The notes: a model not told the origin generated them from the letters alone. A stretch of DNA of 64,000 bases from Artocarpus heterophyllus (GCA_025403435.1 CM046348.1:15190034-15254033); one strand, 5' to 3'. Shown: positions 33,629-46,996, numbered from the stretch's first letter. Program-made: numbers and translations.

Positions 33629-36600
33629 TCATGCTTTGGCATTCCTTGTGAAGTCGGTGCAGGTCTGGCAGCTGCAATCGGAGAAACGACAGATTTCACA
33701 GCCGAAGCACACGCAAGAGGTGCAGCCCATGCAGGTCGGAGAACGAGCACAGCCCCTGTAGACTCTGCGGCTTGCTCTCTCTTCTTCATCATCACATGTT
33801 ATTCTGAAAGACAATGCAACCATTTTTCAACTTATTCACTAATAAATCTTCAACATGCATAAAATGCAGAAAATGCACGTAGAATAATATACATATTTAC
33901 ATCTGGTGTAAGCACGCCAAATCGTCAATTAGCATGGGCAATAAATCATACACATACAAAGTTTGCAGGTAAATTGCTTGAAGACAGACTTGCAGCCATA
34001 TTCATAGCTTAATGAGTGCTCAAAACATTTATTTGGTCTCCCAGACATCTGCTTCTTAAAGTTTTCTACTAATTATGCTTAATAAGGGTAGCCTAGTCTC
34101 AATGCTAATTAATTTGATTGAAAGCAGTTGTTTAGTCTAATCAACAAAAAGCCATAATCCACTCTGATGATGTTGATTGAAAATCTCAGTCAATGATCCA
34201 CACCTAAAAGTTTGAAATTAATCTACCGTGCAGGAAGCTTGCCACATAAATTACAAGCTTCTCTGTTTGCTTAACTAAATATGCATTTGAGTAACATTTT
34301 ATATTTCACAGGTCCTCTGTTTAAGGCTGCTAGACACAACTAAACCATTATGGCTCACTTAGCTCCTAGCTTACTTCAACATTTTGTATCTGGTGGACAT
34401 GGTATCGCAGAAAATATCGCAGCAGCTAGTCTTCATTATCACTTGAGTTTATCAAAGCTGAACGATCAACTCCCCAATAATTTCTCAGCTGCATCGTGAT
34501 TCTAATAGAGCTTCTGTATAAATGTTTCCCTAAGGTTTCTAGCATTTACAAATAGAACATAGAATTAAATGAATTTGATTACCTTGCACATCATAGTAGT
34601 TGTAAACCAGTAAGGTTCCTTGCTAAATAATAATAGCAATAATAAAAAAAATAACAAGACTGTATATACATAAGAAGGTCCTAGTAATTATGATAGTTTA
34701 ATTTTCCAAGCTAACCATATCATGCAATAACATAAAATGGTAAAAAAAGCACCTGAATTTGGTAATAAAAACTGAACTCACATGCATGATTGGGGATGGA
34801 AGAAGATTATGGCTTTCTAAAAGTGTAGAATCAAACGTGCACACATGTTCAATGACAAAATCGGAATAATCCGATGGATGAAATCTATAAAAGCCTGCGA
34901 ACATCTTAAATCAGATTCACAATTTAAACATATTTCTATATGCATCAGAAAAATAGTTAGTAAAAAGATAGAAACTAGTGACATGTTCTAAAAGCAAAGT
35001 GGTCGATTAAAGAAAGAATAGAAATCAGCACAATAAATTTAAGAGTACATAAATGCTTATTCAACTCGAGGACAACATACTTGTCATATGGCAGATGATC
35101 GCATTTCCAATTTGCATCTGCCAAAGCATCATGGTGAATCCGACACTCCTCCTTTGTACGCAGACGAAAACGGCGCTCCTTGTTGCACCTAGTACAGCGA
35201 ATGAACTCATCACGGTGACAAATTCGTCCATTGTTTGATCTGTGCGAACCATTGGCAGTTTTTGATGTTTGGTTGTAGTATTTGAGCAGCACTGTCTTGC
35301 ACAACGGAACCTTCTCCCCATTAACAATGACCCAAACATTATTCTTCCATTTCCTTGCTGTTTCTCGTCCAGAATGCTTTTCAAATGCAGCTGGAGTCAA
35401 TTTTCCTGTCACAACAACCCCAGAATGAAATAAAAGGAAAATAAGATTGGGGAAAAATGGACACCATAAAATCATAAATGTAGAAAGCATGAGCTTTTCA
35501 TCTCAACCAAAACACTGAGTAAGAAAAAAAAAGTGAAGAAAAAGCCTGCAGTGAATGATCTTATAAGATATCAGGCTGACATAAATACATGAATAGAGCA
35601 ACAGTAAAATGAAAAAGAGTTGGTTAAGAACAAGGTCTTTTAATTCTATGATTTAACTTTTGAAGAAAACATTTAAATAAAAGGTTTCCCCATCTGTCAC
35701 TCCGAGACAAACCTTCCCCAACGAACATAACAGTGTCTTCTTGATGGACAAAATCCTCAGATGATCAGTGAAAAAAGGAAAACTGGATACAACCTTGTTA
35801 GGCCCTCCAAATGGCAATGGGAAAAGGTACTTCGAACTGTAGATTGCTCAAAATTTCACACCAAGCAATAGTGCTTGCACGTTAATATGGCAAACAATCA
35901 GATACATTATGTCAGCACCACTTTCAGACCCCCTTGTCAGACGTTGTGAATTTTTATGCTTGACACCTCCATGCGTCATGACAACATAACATAAATAAAG
36001 AAAACACAAACAAACGAATAACACAAAAAATCAGTTTAATACATAACCATAACCTGCAAAATTCAAGTTCAAAACTTGATCCTACAAAAGAAGGTGCTAC
36101 CAGCAAAACACGTGCTATTTACACTGTAGATTAACATAAAAGCTGCTTGAGCCAAACACCAAAAGCACCAACCAAAATTCTCATTGTGCTTCATGATGAA
36201 CCAAAAAACAGATAAAACCCTACATTCATATAACTATACTACATAATCCCACCGCATTTTACTCTGTAAAACAGAAAGAACAGAACTCTGCCGTAAAAAT
36301 AAAAACTTGAAAAAACAGGTGTTTTGTTTGTAATCCAATCACCACCATTATAGGGTAGTCTAGGTCTCGTTCTGAACAAGAACATTTAGATATAATGTAT
36401 GTACTCAACAAAAACACACACACACACACACACACGCACACACACACACGCACGCACGCACGCACATTCAATCTAAAACTCAACCGTCAGAAACAAACCA
36501 AGGACTATATATAGAAAATATACGTATTAAGCTCGTGGAGAACACGTTCACTGAGACAAACTAACATACACTTGAACTGTACAACAATGAAGGAAAAAAA

Positions 36601-37044
36601 AAAAAAAACACAACGAACAACGAATGAATGAATGAATGAATGATCATGAACACGAAAAATGCTGTCTTGAAAGTATATTTAGATGATAGAAAAATGCAAC
36701 CCCACATCAACGTCAAAGCCCAATATTTCACATTTCACATTACATTACAATATTACATGCATAAAAAAGGAAACCCATTTCCCAAAAAGCTTGTGAGAGA
36801 GGGAGCGGGGGAGGGGGGAGAGAGAGAGACCTTCCTGACAACCAGGGGTGCATTCACAGATGATTTGGAGATCGCCATTGAGGAAAACCCTAAGCCTACC
36901 AACGGCGTCACCGTATCTGTGGCTCGTACAACCACACGTAACCTCAATGTGATCTCCGCTCCTCTTGACGCCGCTCATCTCGCTCAGCTCCTCGTCGCTG
37001 AATATCAGCACCAACCCACTTTCTCTCTCTAACCCATTCGCCAT
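33629..37044 (-). CDS. ULT1: ULTRAPETALA (SAND-domain trithorax-type transcription regulator)
   Basis: Three exons with GT-AG borders, 37044-36831, 35405-35081 and 33803-33629, total 714 nt and encode 237 residues, the length of Arabidopsis ULT1. The N-terminal SAND-like part contains SGDHIEVTCGCTSHRYGDAV and FEKHSGRETARKWKNNVWVI. The C-terminal half is Cys-rich: CHRDEFIRCTRCNKERRFRLR, then residues 198-228 with CVCFGCEICRFSDCSCQTC, a B-box-like zinc region. In Arabidopsis ULT1 acts with trithorax proteins to counter Polycomb repression of AGAMOUS and to limit shoot and floral meristem size. The introns are long (1.4 and 1.3 kb). ULT2 is the other possible name, since the two cannot be separated here. 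The frame is intact. Confidence 0.95.
36414..36465. repeat. (CA)n microsatellite in ULT intron 1
   Basis: About 50 bases of CA repeats with CG interruptions at regular positions, inside the first intron. Confidence 0.9.
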
Positions 37045-37545
37045 TTTTTTTTTTTTTTTGGTTTTTCGATCGAAAATAGAACAAACCCACAAGCTAAATC
37101 ATTCAGAGTGAAATCGAAGGGAAAAGTTAAACCCTCCAAGCCAAGCCCCAGAGAGAATCCAGAAAGAGAGAGTTAAGAGAGAGAAGGAGTGGAGGGATGG
37201 GATATCTATTATAAAAGAAAATGGGATGTACTAGAGGGGATTGACGAGGGAACCCCCCAGAAAACCACGGAAAAGGGTTTCAAAGGGCACGCATCTCCAA
37301 GGGCCACTCCGAGAGATCTGGTGGAGAAAACGTTTAAGTTTTTAGAGAGAGAAAGACAGACAGTGAAGAGAGAGAGAGAGAGACAGAGGTTGGTGATTGT
37401 GTTGAATGAATGAGCTGGCGAAGGAATACCAATGTCGTGGGGTGAAGGGGTTAAAAGGCGTAGGGCGCTACTTGCATGACATGACATTAGATGGAAAGAG
37501 GACGAATGAAGAGAGAGAGAGAGAGGGAGAGAGAGAGAAGAAAAA
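37045..37545 (-). promoter_or_regulatory. GA/CT-rich promoter and leader of the ULT gene
   Basis: Reading toward the gene, a TTTTATAATAG-type TATA sequence lies near 37206-37217, about 165 bases before the ATG. The leader is pyrimidine-rich. Farther upstream, runs of GA on the plus strand occur at about 37365-37385 and 37509-37540, with scattered GAGAGA between. GA repeats bind BPC/GAGA-binding factors in plants, which recruit Polycomb and related complexes. Binding here is inferred. Confidence 0.45.
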
Positions 37546-40500
37546 AGATGAGCGTTGGGGTCAGGGTAGTTTGGTTTATGGGAAAATCTCTCTCATGGAA
37601 AGGAGACGAGGTTCTTTTGGATTGTGTACTCGTAACCCTTTTATTCTCTCTCTAATCTGTTATATACATATTTATATATGTTTTATACTCACTTAGATAT
37701 GTATATATATGTCTATTTGTGTTGTTGCCTGCTTTTGTTTTTGCTGTTTTGCACCATTTCCATTGACGCTTTTTGATATTCAGTTGCAAATGTTGTTTTT
37801 TGCTCTCTAGTTTTACTACAACCATTGAGAAAAGACAAAAAAAAAAAAAGGAAAAAGAAGAAGAAGAAGAAAAAGCCCTTCATAGCTACTACCATGGCGA
37901 TTGTGGTATTGTAGTAGGAACAAAATAGTGTGACAAAAATATTGAATATCTAAGCTAGCTAGGTGGTATAAAAGTACTATATCCAAACAAAATCTTACTT
38001 GCATCTTTTTTAAAAAGACCAAAGATCACATGAAAGATGCAAAGTTGGTAATGGCAACAGAGGATAGTGTGATGACACACACCTGATCATCATGGTGGGC
38101 AAAGAGCCTAGTGGTGCAATGCCCTATATTAGTGATTCTTGCTGTTGGAGATACCAATGCCTTAATAAGGCAACAAAAAAAGAAAAATAAAATAAAACTT
38201 ATGGATTGATGGGTCATCAGAATAATTGAATGACTATTTGAAAAGTCTTATAACAAAACTACTAACATTATTATCATACAAGGACAATGATATTGATGTT
38301 CTATCCATCTATACAAGGATATGGACCATTTTTCATCTCACTATGTAAATTGATGGATGCATTATTGTATGCTTTCAATCAACTTATGGTAAGTTTTGGA
38401 CACATATATTGAGCAGAAGAAAAAAATATGGATGGTTTAGAAGTAGCAGTTCACTCTTGCGAGTCCAGACACATTCTAATAAATTCTTTTCAGCATTTTT
38501 GTTATCAAACGGTTGAAACAAGACTGATTTATGTGTTTTTATTTGGTCCACAATATGTGGATTTTGAGTTTTATAGCCTATTTTATTTCTAAAACAGAGT
38601 AAAGTTGATCCTTTTTATAAGCCATGGAATAAAATTTGAACCTTTCATTTTTATAGGATTCGAAGTCGTCAGCTCACAGTGTCCCAGCTAGAACAAAAAT
38701 GGAATCAAAAGGCTAAACCCTTCGCACAAAAGCTGAGACCCAAAAAAAAAAATAATAATAAAGCCAAAAACAAGTTTCCCATACGTTTTGGTTCATATTA
38801 TCTTCTCAGACCGGACACAAATTATTGCTATTTTCCTAATAAGAACTATCATAGGGCCTACATCTCATAAAGTCAAGACACTTATCTAACATTGTTTTTA
38901 AGTTTTCAACAATAGCCACGTGATGAAAGCATTTCCAGTCCTTAAAACTAAAAATATTTTTATCCCATTTGAATGGTAGTCATTGAAAGCCTTGAGTTGT
39001 TGAAGCTAATCATCAGAGCTAGCTTTTCTTTTAGTACACAAGGGTGATGTTTTGTTAGGTGACTCCTGACTAGTACAAGCTCCACATATCCAATAACAAA
39101 AGAGGCCATTATCTTATATATGAAAAAAGAGCCCACTTATTTGATAATATATACTTCGGATTGAAAAATATGACAAAGTGTTATATTGGACCACGCAAAA
39201 TGTATTTCTAGTCCAGTCCAATTACATAGGATCTTCGTGTCCTTGTTAAGAGGGTAAGAACATACTATCGAAGATTGTACTCTAGTAGTTAGGATGTCTT
39301 CGTTAGGCTTCTATGTTCTGTTCACTTAGTTTCGAATTCTGTAGCCTCCTTTGAAGCCCCCGCTTTAGTTTTGGTCATTGATGCATTGAGACGGTGAGTG
39401 CAAGCAATATGACCCTGCATTAACTATTTAGAAGACCTTACATAAGGTCCTGACTGCTCTTTCAGTGACTCCAATGGTTTTAAGATTGCAGCTATAGTCG
39501 ATGAGAAAAGGGCCACCCGATCTCTTTTTAAATAGGAAAAAGAAGAAGGCAAAGCATAAAAATGTAAATAATAATAATAATAATAAAGTCCAAAATTAGT
39601 GGCCTCTTTTGTGTGCTGAAGCCAAAGCCAGCTCTTTTTTTTTTGGTTTTCTAGGGCGTAAACTTGCAACTTCTTTGTTCTTTCCACAGGTTCAAAGTAT
39701 GCATGGTATCTTTTCTTTTCTTTTCTTTTCTTTTCTTTTCTTTTATGTTTTCATTATTTTATAATTTTGTTTTATTTTATATATTATTCTATTCCTCACT
39801 GCATATAATGTACTAATGGTTAAACTCACACCATCTTTTGATGTCTCGGTAGGAGTGGCATTTGTACTTTCACCTTCTGTAAGGACGCCCCAGCGTGAAC
39901 AGGGAAGCTTATTACAAAAGCTGCAAACCAGTAAGTTTGGCAATTACGAGTTTTGGCCAGTTTGCCTTTGGCAAACCAGAAATTACTCATCATTTCCTCG
40001 TCATTTCTAATGAGCTTGTTAAACACCTCATAACCACGTTTTTGAATAACCCTTTTCTCTATAATCACTAATTAGCAACTTACATACAATCTCTCTTTTT
40101 TGAACCGGTCTGAGGCTGCTGATCTTTTCAGTGTCACCTAACTGTCACAAGAGCCAAGTCCATGATTTGCCTGCCTCCAATATTGTATATTTTCATGCAT
40201 GTCCATGGCAACAATCTGCATGTTCTGCTTTTTTGGCTCAAGACACGGCCATGATTGCCTGCAGGTCGGGCGTGCTGCCGGTGCCTTGACCATCAACTTC
40301 GGTGTTAAAAAGAAAGGGAAAAGATTAAATTGCAATATATCATTAATCATATATATCACACCAACCAGCCACATAAAGCTAATATGTCGTTGAAAAGAGA
40401 CCACGCCACTATTTTTTTTAGCATGCCTGCATGCTAATTAATGTCCGCGCATATTAGCCATAGCTATTTATGTTGAGAAACAAAGCGGTTCAACCCCATA

Positions 40501-40755
40501 TAGAGCTAATAAATACTTACAGTTTATACCTTAAAAAATTGTCTCAACACTTCTCATATATATTCAATTTGAGATCTATTGTCTATCAAATCAATGAACT
40601 CAATATAATGCCAAGGTTGTGTTGACATATATACATTGTTGTGAATTAGCTAGAGTGATAATGCTTCTAAGGTGATAGTAGTGTTAGCTGGAGAAAATAC
40701 GTAAGATCAATAGAGTGTGTTTGGGAGAGTTGGGTAGAACTAATGGTTTTAATCA
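37546..40755. other. AT-rich intergenic region
   Basis: About 3.2 kb with no supportable gene. It holds short A/G-rich tracts near 37840-37875 and a TTTTC repeat (listed separately). Open frames here are short, low-complexity or without motifs. Confidence 0.3.
39711..39744. repeat. (TTTTC)n pentanucleotide repeat
   Basis: About seven tandem units of TTTTC. Confidence 0.9.
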
Positions 40756-41516
40756 TTTTTTTTAAATGGGAAAATATTTTATTAATAAGAGTATATCAGT
40801 ATATAAAACCCCGAATTATATGGGATAATACCTTCAATTTCAACCGGCTCCATTATTAAAATCTGGTGAAGCTTGAAGAGAAAAACTTATATTGAGACCT
40901 AATGATGGGAAGCTTCCTTAGTACACTGATAATGGAGCACATGTAAGGCTTTTTTTACAAGATCTCTACAATCAATGTAGAACTCAGATCAATTGAGAGT
41001 ACATAACATGTAGCACAGAGGCCACCAAACGCTCCGCATAGACTAATATCTAGAGAAATACAACTAAACCTGGAAGGTAGAGAGATCACCTTCATTATTA
41101 CATCAAAATCCATAAACAAGCTAAACCCACACAAATGCAGAGATTGGTGGGAGGAAACAACCAGAAACAATGACGGAATAATTGCCTTTATTACAAACCA
41201 AAGGAAGAAAAACAATAAAAACCCACACCAACTACAATTGTTAGATCCTAGGTGGTAGAGCTCTTGAATACCAAAAGAGGTTGGACAAGATCTACAACAA
41301 ACAAGTGATGAGTTAGCAGCATACATGTCACCTTTGCTTCGACGATCTCCCTCCGTTGGCAACACGAAGTCCATCATTGGATAGATTGTCTAACGTAGAG
41401 TATGTGGATGTATTTAAGGGGTCGGCTAGTGGACGATGCACTGCCAGCAGCAAGCAAACTATTCAATTTTCCTCGCTCTCTCTCTTGCAGCTTTTTGCTC
41501 TCTCACTCCTAAAGAT
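40756..41516 (-). mobile_element. A-tailed retroposon, copy 3 (minus strand, diverged)
   Basis: On the minus strand the segment starts with a GAGA-rich leader near 41510 and ends with TTAATAAAATATTTTCCCAT followed by an A-run at 40756-40763. The end resembles the TTAATAAATTGTTTTTCCAT end of the copy at 54864-55812. Its 140-codon frame at 40955-41377 has no recognisable domain. The limits are approximate and no target duplication was found. Confidence 0.45.
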
Positions 41517-42220
41517 CCATATGTGCCTTGAATAATTTTTAGTTCAAAACACTATACATGTTTTTTGCTTTACATTATAGTTGTTGAAAGTTTTACATTA
41601 TAGACAGTTTAGACCGATTGGTTCTTAACTGTTGTGCCGAACAACTTATAAGATATCGGGTGAACTTAATTATATCCTTGGCCTAATTCGTAATTTCAGT
41701 AGGGGCAGTTGAGGAGACAAGGGGAGATGGGTTTTGTGTTGGTCCCTCAATACCATAAAGTTTTTTTGAGTAATCGAAAAATCTAGTCTTGAGAGATTCT
41801 GTTGTCCGATCTTTAAGGGTAAAATGATCAATAAAATTCTCTCTCTTTCACCATCACCTTGGCATGTGATTCGGTGGATTCTTATTTTGGTTGGCTGAAT
41901 CGCACACCCATATATTCATGTATATACTAACCATAATAAGCGAACATGACCCATATTGTCCAGCTTTTGAAAAACCTTAAACTAAAACCCAAGAATTGCA
42001 ACACACACAATGATAAATAACCTACGCCTGTACTGTTCAGAAACAACTATATGTTTGTGTTTTTAGAGAGAGAGAGAGAGCGACATGAATCAACATGTTG
42101 ATCGTTTGTCAAGATTTTTCACTGACTACAATGATGACAGACTTTTTATCAAATTTCACGATATGGGTCCGTTTGTGATCCGACTGCCTTATTGCAAAGT
42201 TTGTGCATATAGATGCATGC

Positions 42221-42266
<46 letters not shown>

Positions 42267-43811
42267 TTTAGACTTTAGTGCGTGATATAGGCGCCATTTG
42301 CGGTCGTTGTTTTATTTATTGATTTTACCATCTTGTTTGGGAACGGCTAAAAAGGCCCAAAAGACTCGTATGACATTGCATTGGATTCTCAGAAGAGGAC
42401 AACCCAAAAGTTGAAACCAACAGATCAAACTATTTCGCCACACTTTAACGTTTCTTCTTGTTTTGTTTGGTCATCAAGATTCAAAGCAACCGTTCATGTT
42501 CATTCATATCGGTTAGGCCACCAACTCCAGATAATTAATTGGTCTCGCAGTGAACTTTTTTTTCTTTGTTTGCATAAAATTCTGACTTTAGCCGCTACAA
42601 TATCGGATCAACATGTTCTATAACATGCCTTGATTCAAGACAAAACAGTGTCCTATACAAATAGGGGTGATATGTATATATTATATATATTGTGTGCGTG
42701 TATATATCATCGCCGCTAAATGTTTGCCCTACTACATTCTGCTCTCATCATCACCATAAGCCAGTGCCTACAATTCACCCACATAGAAACAGAGCTAGCG
42801 CACAATACTCTCAATGTTGAACACTTACAAAGTTCTCAGTTTCTTTACGCATGTTTTTGTTTTTGCTTTTGTCATTACGTTAGTCTTGTCGGTCAGTCCA
42901 AAACCAAGCGATCGCTTGTTGACTTACTGACTGGTTTGTTCCTTGCCACGTGGCACGTGGCTGTTGATGGTGGCGACGATATGAAAAAGGGTTTCGATTT
43001 GGAAAAAGTTATTTGAACAATCTTTTTTATCTCATCGATTGTAATCCAACTGCTTATAAAATTATAAGTCTCAGTTTAATATATAATATATTTTTTAAAA
43101 TAGGTCTAATTATTTTATTAATAACAAAGTTATAACTTCATAAATTTAAATAAGATTGCTCAAATCATTTTTATTTTTAATGATTAAAACTCAACTACTT
43201 ATAAAACTATGAATCCTAATCTAGTATGCAGTGCTCTTTTTAAACTAGATTCTACTTGTTAATAATAAAGTTATAATTTGATAGGGTTAAACATGATTAT
43301 AATCTTATAAAATTAAATAATATTGCTTTTTAATTCAGGTGGATGGTAAGAGGATCATGGATTCTTGGGCAATTTGTCAGCAACGTTGGGTTTAGACTTG
43401 TATAGCTGCGGTTATATGAGTTAAAACCAAGTTGGTGCTGCAGAAGGCCCAATGTATATATGAGCGTATTCTAGGTTAAGCTTTATACTTTTTAGTTCAG
43501 CGTGGCTGTATGGGTTTACGATATATAAAGACATTTCATAATATATCTCTATTAAGAAAATACGGTTTATAAATAAGATACTTGTGAGAAAAGTTTCAAT
43601 TCTTTAGTTCTAATTTTTTAGAGTGTAGAACTCTTATAAGCTACAGTGTTAGAGTTCAAACTATGATTTTCAACTCTACTATCAAACAACCTAAAAAAAA
43701 ATTTCGATTTTAAAATTTAAACTATACATTATAACATGTAAGAGCTTCTATTTGTAGTTTGAACTCTAGCGTTCAAACCATTTTCTTAAATACTCTAGGC
43801 AAAAAGTAGTC
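41517..43811. other. AT-rich intergenic region with microsatellite
   Basis: No supportable gene. An ACAT/AT microsatellite lies at about 42213-42266. The segment 43600-43800 has GAGTGTAGAACTCTTATAAGCTACA-like pieces that may be a very decayed member of the GGGTGTTTGG MITE family. Confidence 0.35.
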
Positions 43812-43953
43812 CAGATCACTATCTCAGTTATAAACATTGTAAAGTTTTTACATGCTATAATAAAAATAAAAAAATCACTACTATATAAAGCTCTCATATA
43901 TTACAATAAAAATAGTTCTAATAAATGATTTTAACTATCCAACCAAACACCTT
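43812..43953. mobile_element. MITE, copy D of the GGGTGTTTGG family (diverged)
   Basis: The right end CCAAACACCTTA and the interior phrases TTTTTACATGCTATAAT and AAAGCTCTCATATATTACAA match the family. The left end is not clearly preserved. Confidence 0.45.
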
Positions 43954-44167
43954 ATAAGTGTTGACAGTGTTGGAACTTCTTTTCCTTCACAGTAATTACT
44001 GCATGAGGTTGATACGGATGAGAAAAGGGCAACATAAGCATTTTTTTTTCTTTTTTTAATACCTTTGGCATGGAATAGTTTCATGCTTTTATTTTCCCCT
44101 CTTTTTGTCAGAATATTTCATGCATTTACCAGTGACAGCTACAGATTGTGGAATAAACAATATATTA

Positions 44168-44343
44168 ACCCATCCGTTATGATATTTAAAAAATGTAGTT
44201 AGAATCACGGTTGTAATTCAAAATACTATAGCATATGAGATTTTTAAACTGTATTGACTTTTTACTTTTTACCGTACCATATAAGAGTTTGACACTATTT
44301 GATAACTACAATCACGATTTCAACTACAATTACCAAACACCCT
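44168..44343. mobile_element. MITE, copy E of the GGGTGTTTGG family (diverged)
   Basis: The right end ACCAAACACCCT is clear, and the interior has ACTATAGCATATGAGA and ACCATATAAGAGTTTGACACT in the positions expected for the family. The left end is degraded. Confidence 0.45.
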
Positions 44344-44406
44344 GCTTTTAAAGATGACAAGAAGAATTTCAAAATTGACACCGTTTAATTACTTTATACA
44401 TCTTAA

Positions 44407-44554
44407 TAGGGTGTTTAGCTCTCAATTAAAACCAATTGGTTTTAATCAATAAACAGTGCAAAGTTGTTGCACGCTGCTTTAAAAAAAAAGTTGCCAAGTA
44501 TGAAGCTCTCCCATACTACAGTATTTTTAACCAAAATTAGTTCTAAACACCCTA
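44407..44554. mobile_element. MITE, copy F of the GGGTGTTTGG family
   Basis: A 148-base element with perfect 12 bp inverted ends, TAGGGTGTTTAG and CTAAACACCCTA. If TA is the target site, the inverted repeat is GGGTGTTTAG. The interior has AAGCTCTCCCATACTACAGT, matching the other copies. Confidence 0.65.
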
Positions 44555-45022
44555 TAAATAATGCAATTTGCATTAAAAAATCCTAATTACTTGTACGGAT
44601 CTTTTGTAAAAGTTTCATTGTGATTTTTGAAAATTAAAACGCCTGTAAGTGTAACTCACAAAGTTTTCAATAGAGTTTTTTCAAAAGTTTTTATTTGAAT
44701 TGAGCGAAAAAAAAAATTGAGTTAAACTCGAAAGACCGTACAAAGCTAATATGTGGTTTGAGAAGTGAGACTTGTGCAGATGAGTCTTGTAGGTTTCAAT
44801 CTTCAAGCTTTGAATTCCAACAGCGTTCTTCACATATCTCGAGTTGCTAAATATTTGACACTATTAAATCTAATCAACAATCTATTGTTTGTTATTATCA
44901 AAATAATAATTCCTTAATTAAATCTTGTGGCCAACAGCATTGCTGTTTTTTTTTTCATCTTGTTTTTATTTCTGCCATTAAACTTTACAACCTTTCTTAT
45001 TTAACCCCATTAATTTTAGCAT

Positions 45023-46383
45023 TGATAAGTTAGTTTTAGGCTAATTGATTAGATGATTTTTACTTAATATTTTTGTTAGTTTTGAGCAATTTATAAGAAT
45101 TTGATAGTGTTTTATGCTTTTTTGTAGGTTTTGAGGACAAATATGCATATTGGCAAAGTGCGGGGTAAAACAAACTGAAAATAAGCACAAGTGGACACGG
45201 GGACAACATGGAGCTTAGACGCCAGCTTCTGGGCGCTTAGGCGCTCTTGAAGATGAATTTTCATGTAAAAAGACCTGAGAGCATAGCGCCTAGGCGCCAT
45301 CATATGAAAAGAGGCCAACCAGCAGTAGCGCCTAGGCACTACTTTGAAGCCTAGGTGCCAGTTCGGAAAAGAAGCCACGGGCAAGTATAGCGCCTACACA
45401 CTACAATCTTGGCGCCTAGGCGTCGTAATGAAGCTTAGGCGTCAAAAAATTGAGCCTAGGCGCCATTACAATCCCAATTCAAATTTTAGTGTAATTTTGT
45501 TCCAAAATTGCCCTTTCAAATCGTAGCCTATAAATAGAACATTATAGAAGGTTGGAGCACGAATTTTAACAAGGAAAAACTACAGACAAGAGGAGAAAAC
45601 TCATTGTTTTAGAGAACAAGAACGGTACAACTCGGAGACAGAAATCATCTTCGCATTCAAACATAGTTCTTTTCCTTCACTCATTATGTTAAGATATTAT
45701 TTAGGATTGTTTTTTGTTTCATTAGGAACTAATTTCCCTTTTTCTAGGGTTACGATGTAGCTGGATTATGAATGTTCACTTTTATTTAATTTAATACAAT
45801 TCGATGTTTATTCATTATATATGTTGAGTGTTTAATCTAATCTTAATGCTTGTAAAAGTTTATGCACCTTTTGCATGATTTATGATTTAATTTGAGGTTG
45901 AGAAGCGATAACTAAATTAGACCATGATTGAATGCCATGAGATCATCATAGGATAGAGATATCTATGAGACTTGTGTAACACTATGAATTTCTTGTTCTT
46001 AATGAATTTTGGTAAGTTTAGAGTTTCCACAGACGTAGGAAATTTACTAACTAGGATAAATTATTAATACTTGAGAAAGATTAATGACTACCTAAGAGAA
46101 ATTCGTTGTCAGCATAGGAGTAAACATCAGTTGATTGAATTAGATAATTTGAATAGGATTAATTTAGGTGAAATCGGATGCCCTAATCTTTTATTTATTT
46201 AGGTTTTCATTTATATTTTTTTTGTTTTGTTATTTTTCTATTTTATATTTGATTGTTCAAATAATTTTAGAGTTAACCAATTTTGGTATTTAGCTAGATT
46301 AACGCAATCCTCGCGGGAACGATACTCTACTCACTCTTTATTATTTGTCTATGATTCTGTGCACTTGCAAATTTTCTACAACA
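45023..46383 (+). repeat. 5' LTR of the Athila/Tat-like element
   Basis: Holds a degenerate array of GCGCCTAGGCGCC-type palindromes at about 45220-45470, about 60 bases upstream of a TATAAATAG box at 45529-45537. It ends TACAACA at 46383. Confidence 0.93.
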
Positions 46384-46389
46384 AGTTTT

Positions 46390-46407
46390 TGGCACCGTTG
46401 CCAAGGA
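46390..46407 (+). other. Primer-binding site, Asp tRNA type
   Basis: TGGCACCGTTGCCAAGG a few bases inside the left LTR resembles TGGCGCCGTTGCCGGGG, the Asp-tRNA site used by Athila and Tat/Ogre elements. Confidence 0.7.
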
Positions 46408-46543
46408 TTGTTGTTTAATTTAGTTAATATCGATACCATTTAGCTCTAGGATTACTTTGAACATTTTTTTATTTGTTTTAGTTCATTTTTATTTGTTCCA
46501 ATTTTTTTTTTAAGTCATCTATTTTCCAAGGAACTTCATGATG

Positions 46544-46990
46544 TTTTATCAGAATATCCTTGCAAGTTTTGCCCAACAACATATGGAACCATTTTATGCG
46601 ACTTGGGAGCGATTTAAAGAAATGCACGAGCGGTACCCACATCATAACCTTCCAAAGTGGGCTCTTCTATAAATATTTATTGAAGGGTTGCATTTTGAAG
46701 CTAGAAATTGGGTGGAAAAAGGTGCAGTTTTTAATGGTCATTCTCTTTTTTTTGAGAACCGTTGATGAAGCTTACTACTTATTGGAGGATATGGCAGCCT
46801 TTAATTATCATTAGCATTTGAATTCTTCAATGCATAATTCTTACTGGGAGAGGCACCAAAATCTTTCATAGAATATCCACCCTAACATGATGGAACATTC
46901 TTGTAGCCAATATCAAGAAGAGAAGACAGCTTTAGAAGTTGCTTTAGACCGTCTAAAGGCCACTCTTGAGGGAAGTCATGAAATCTCCAA
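46544..46990 (+). pseudogene. Decayed gag of the Athila/Tat-like element
   Basis: Pieces in different frames read EPFYATWERFKEMHERYPHH, then DEAYYLLEDMAAFNYH, then a heptad-like ALEVALDRLKATLEGS. The first two match the retrotransposon Gag domain typical of Athila-type elements (WERFK..CPHHGLP and EAYELLEEMA). In-frame stops and at least one frameshift break it. Confidence 0.75.
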
Positions 46991-46996
46991 CTCTAG

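Noticed and set aside
36414..36465. Regular CACG units resembling a designed array
   Set aside because: It is a simple CA/CG microsatellite in an intron; there are no unique spacers, so it is not CRISPR-like.
36640..37032. 130-codon plus-strand frame over the ULT first exon
   Set aside because: It is the antisense shadow of the ULT coding exon and its GA-rich flank.
40955..41377. 140-codon minus-strand frame
   Set aside because: It lies inside the diverged retroposon copy and shows no conserved domain; the hydrophobic runs come from T-rich DNA.
42720..43016. 98-codon plus-strand frame
   Set aside because: No recognisable domain, no splice or promoter context, and AT-rich surroundings.
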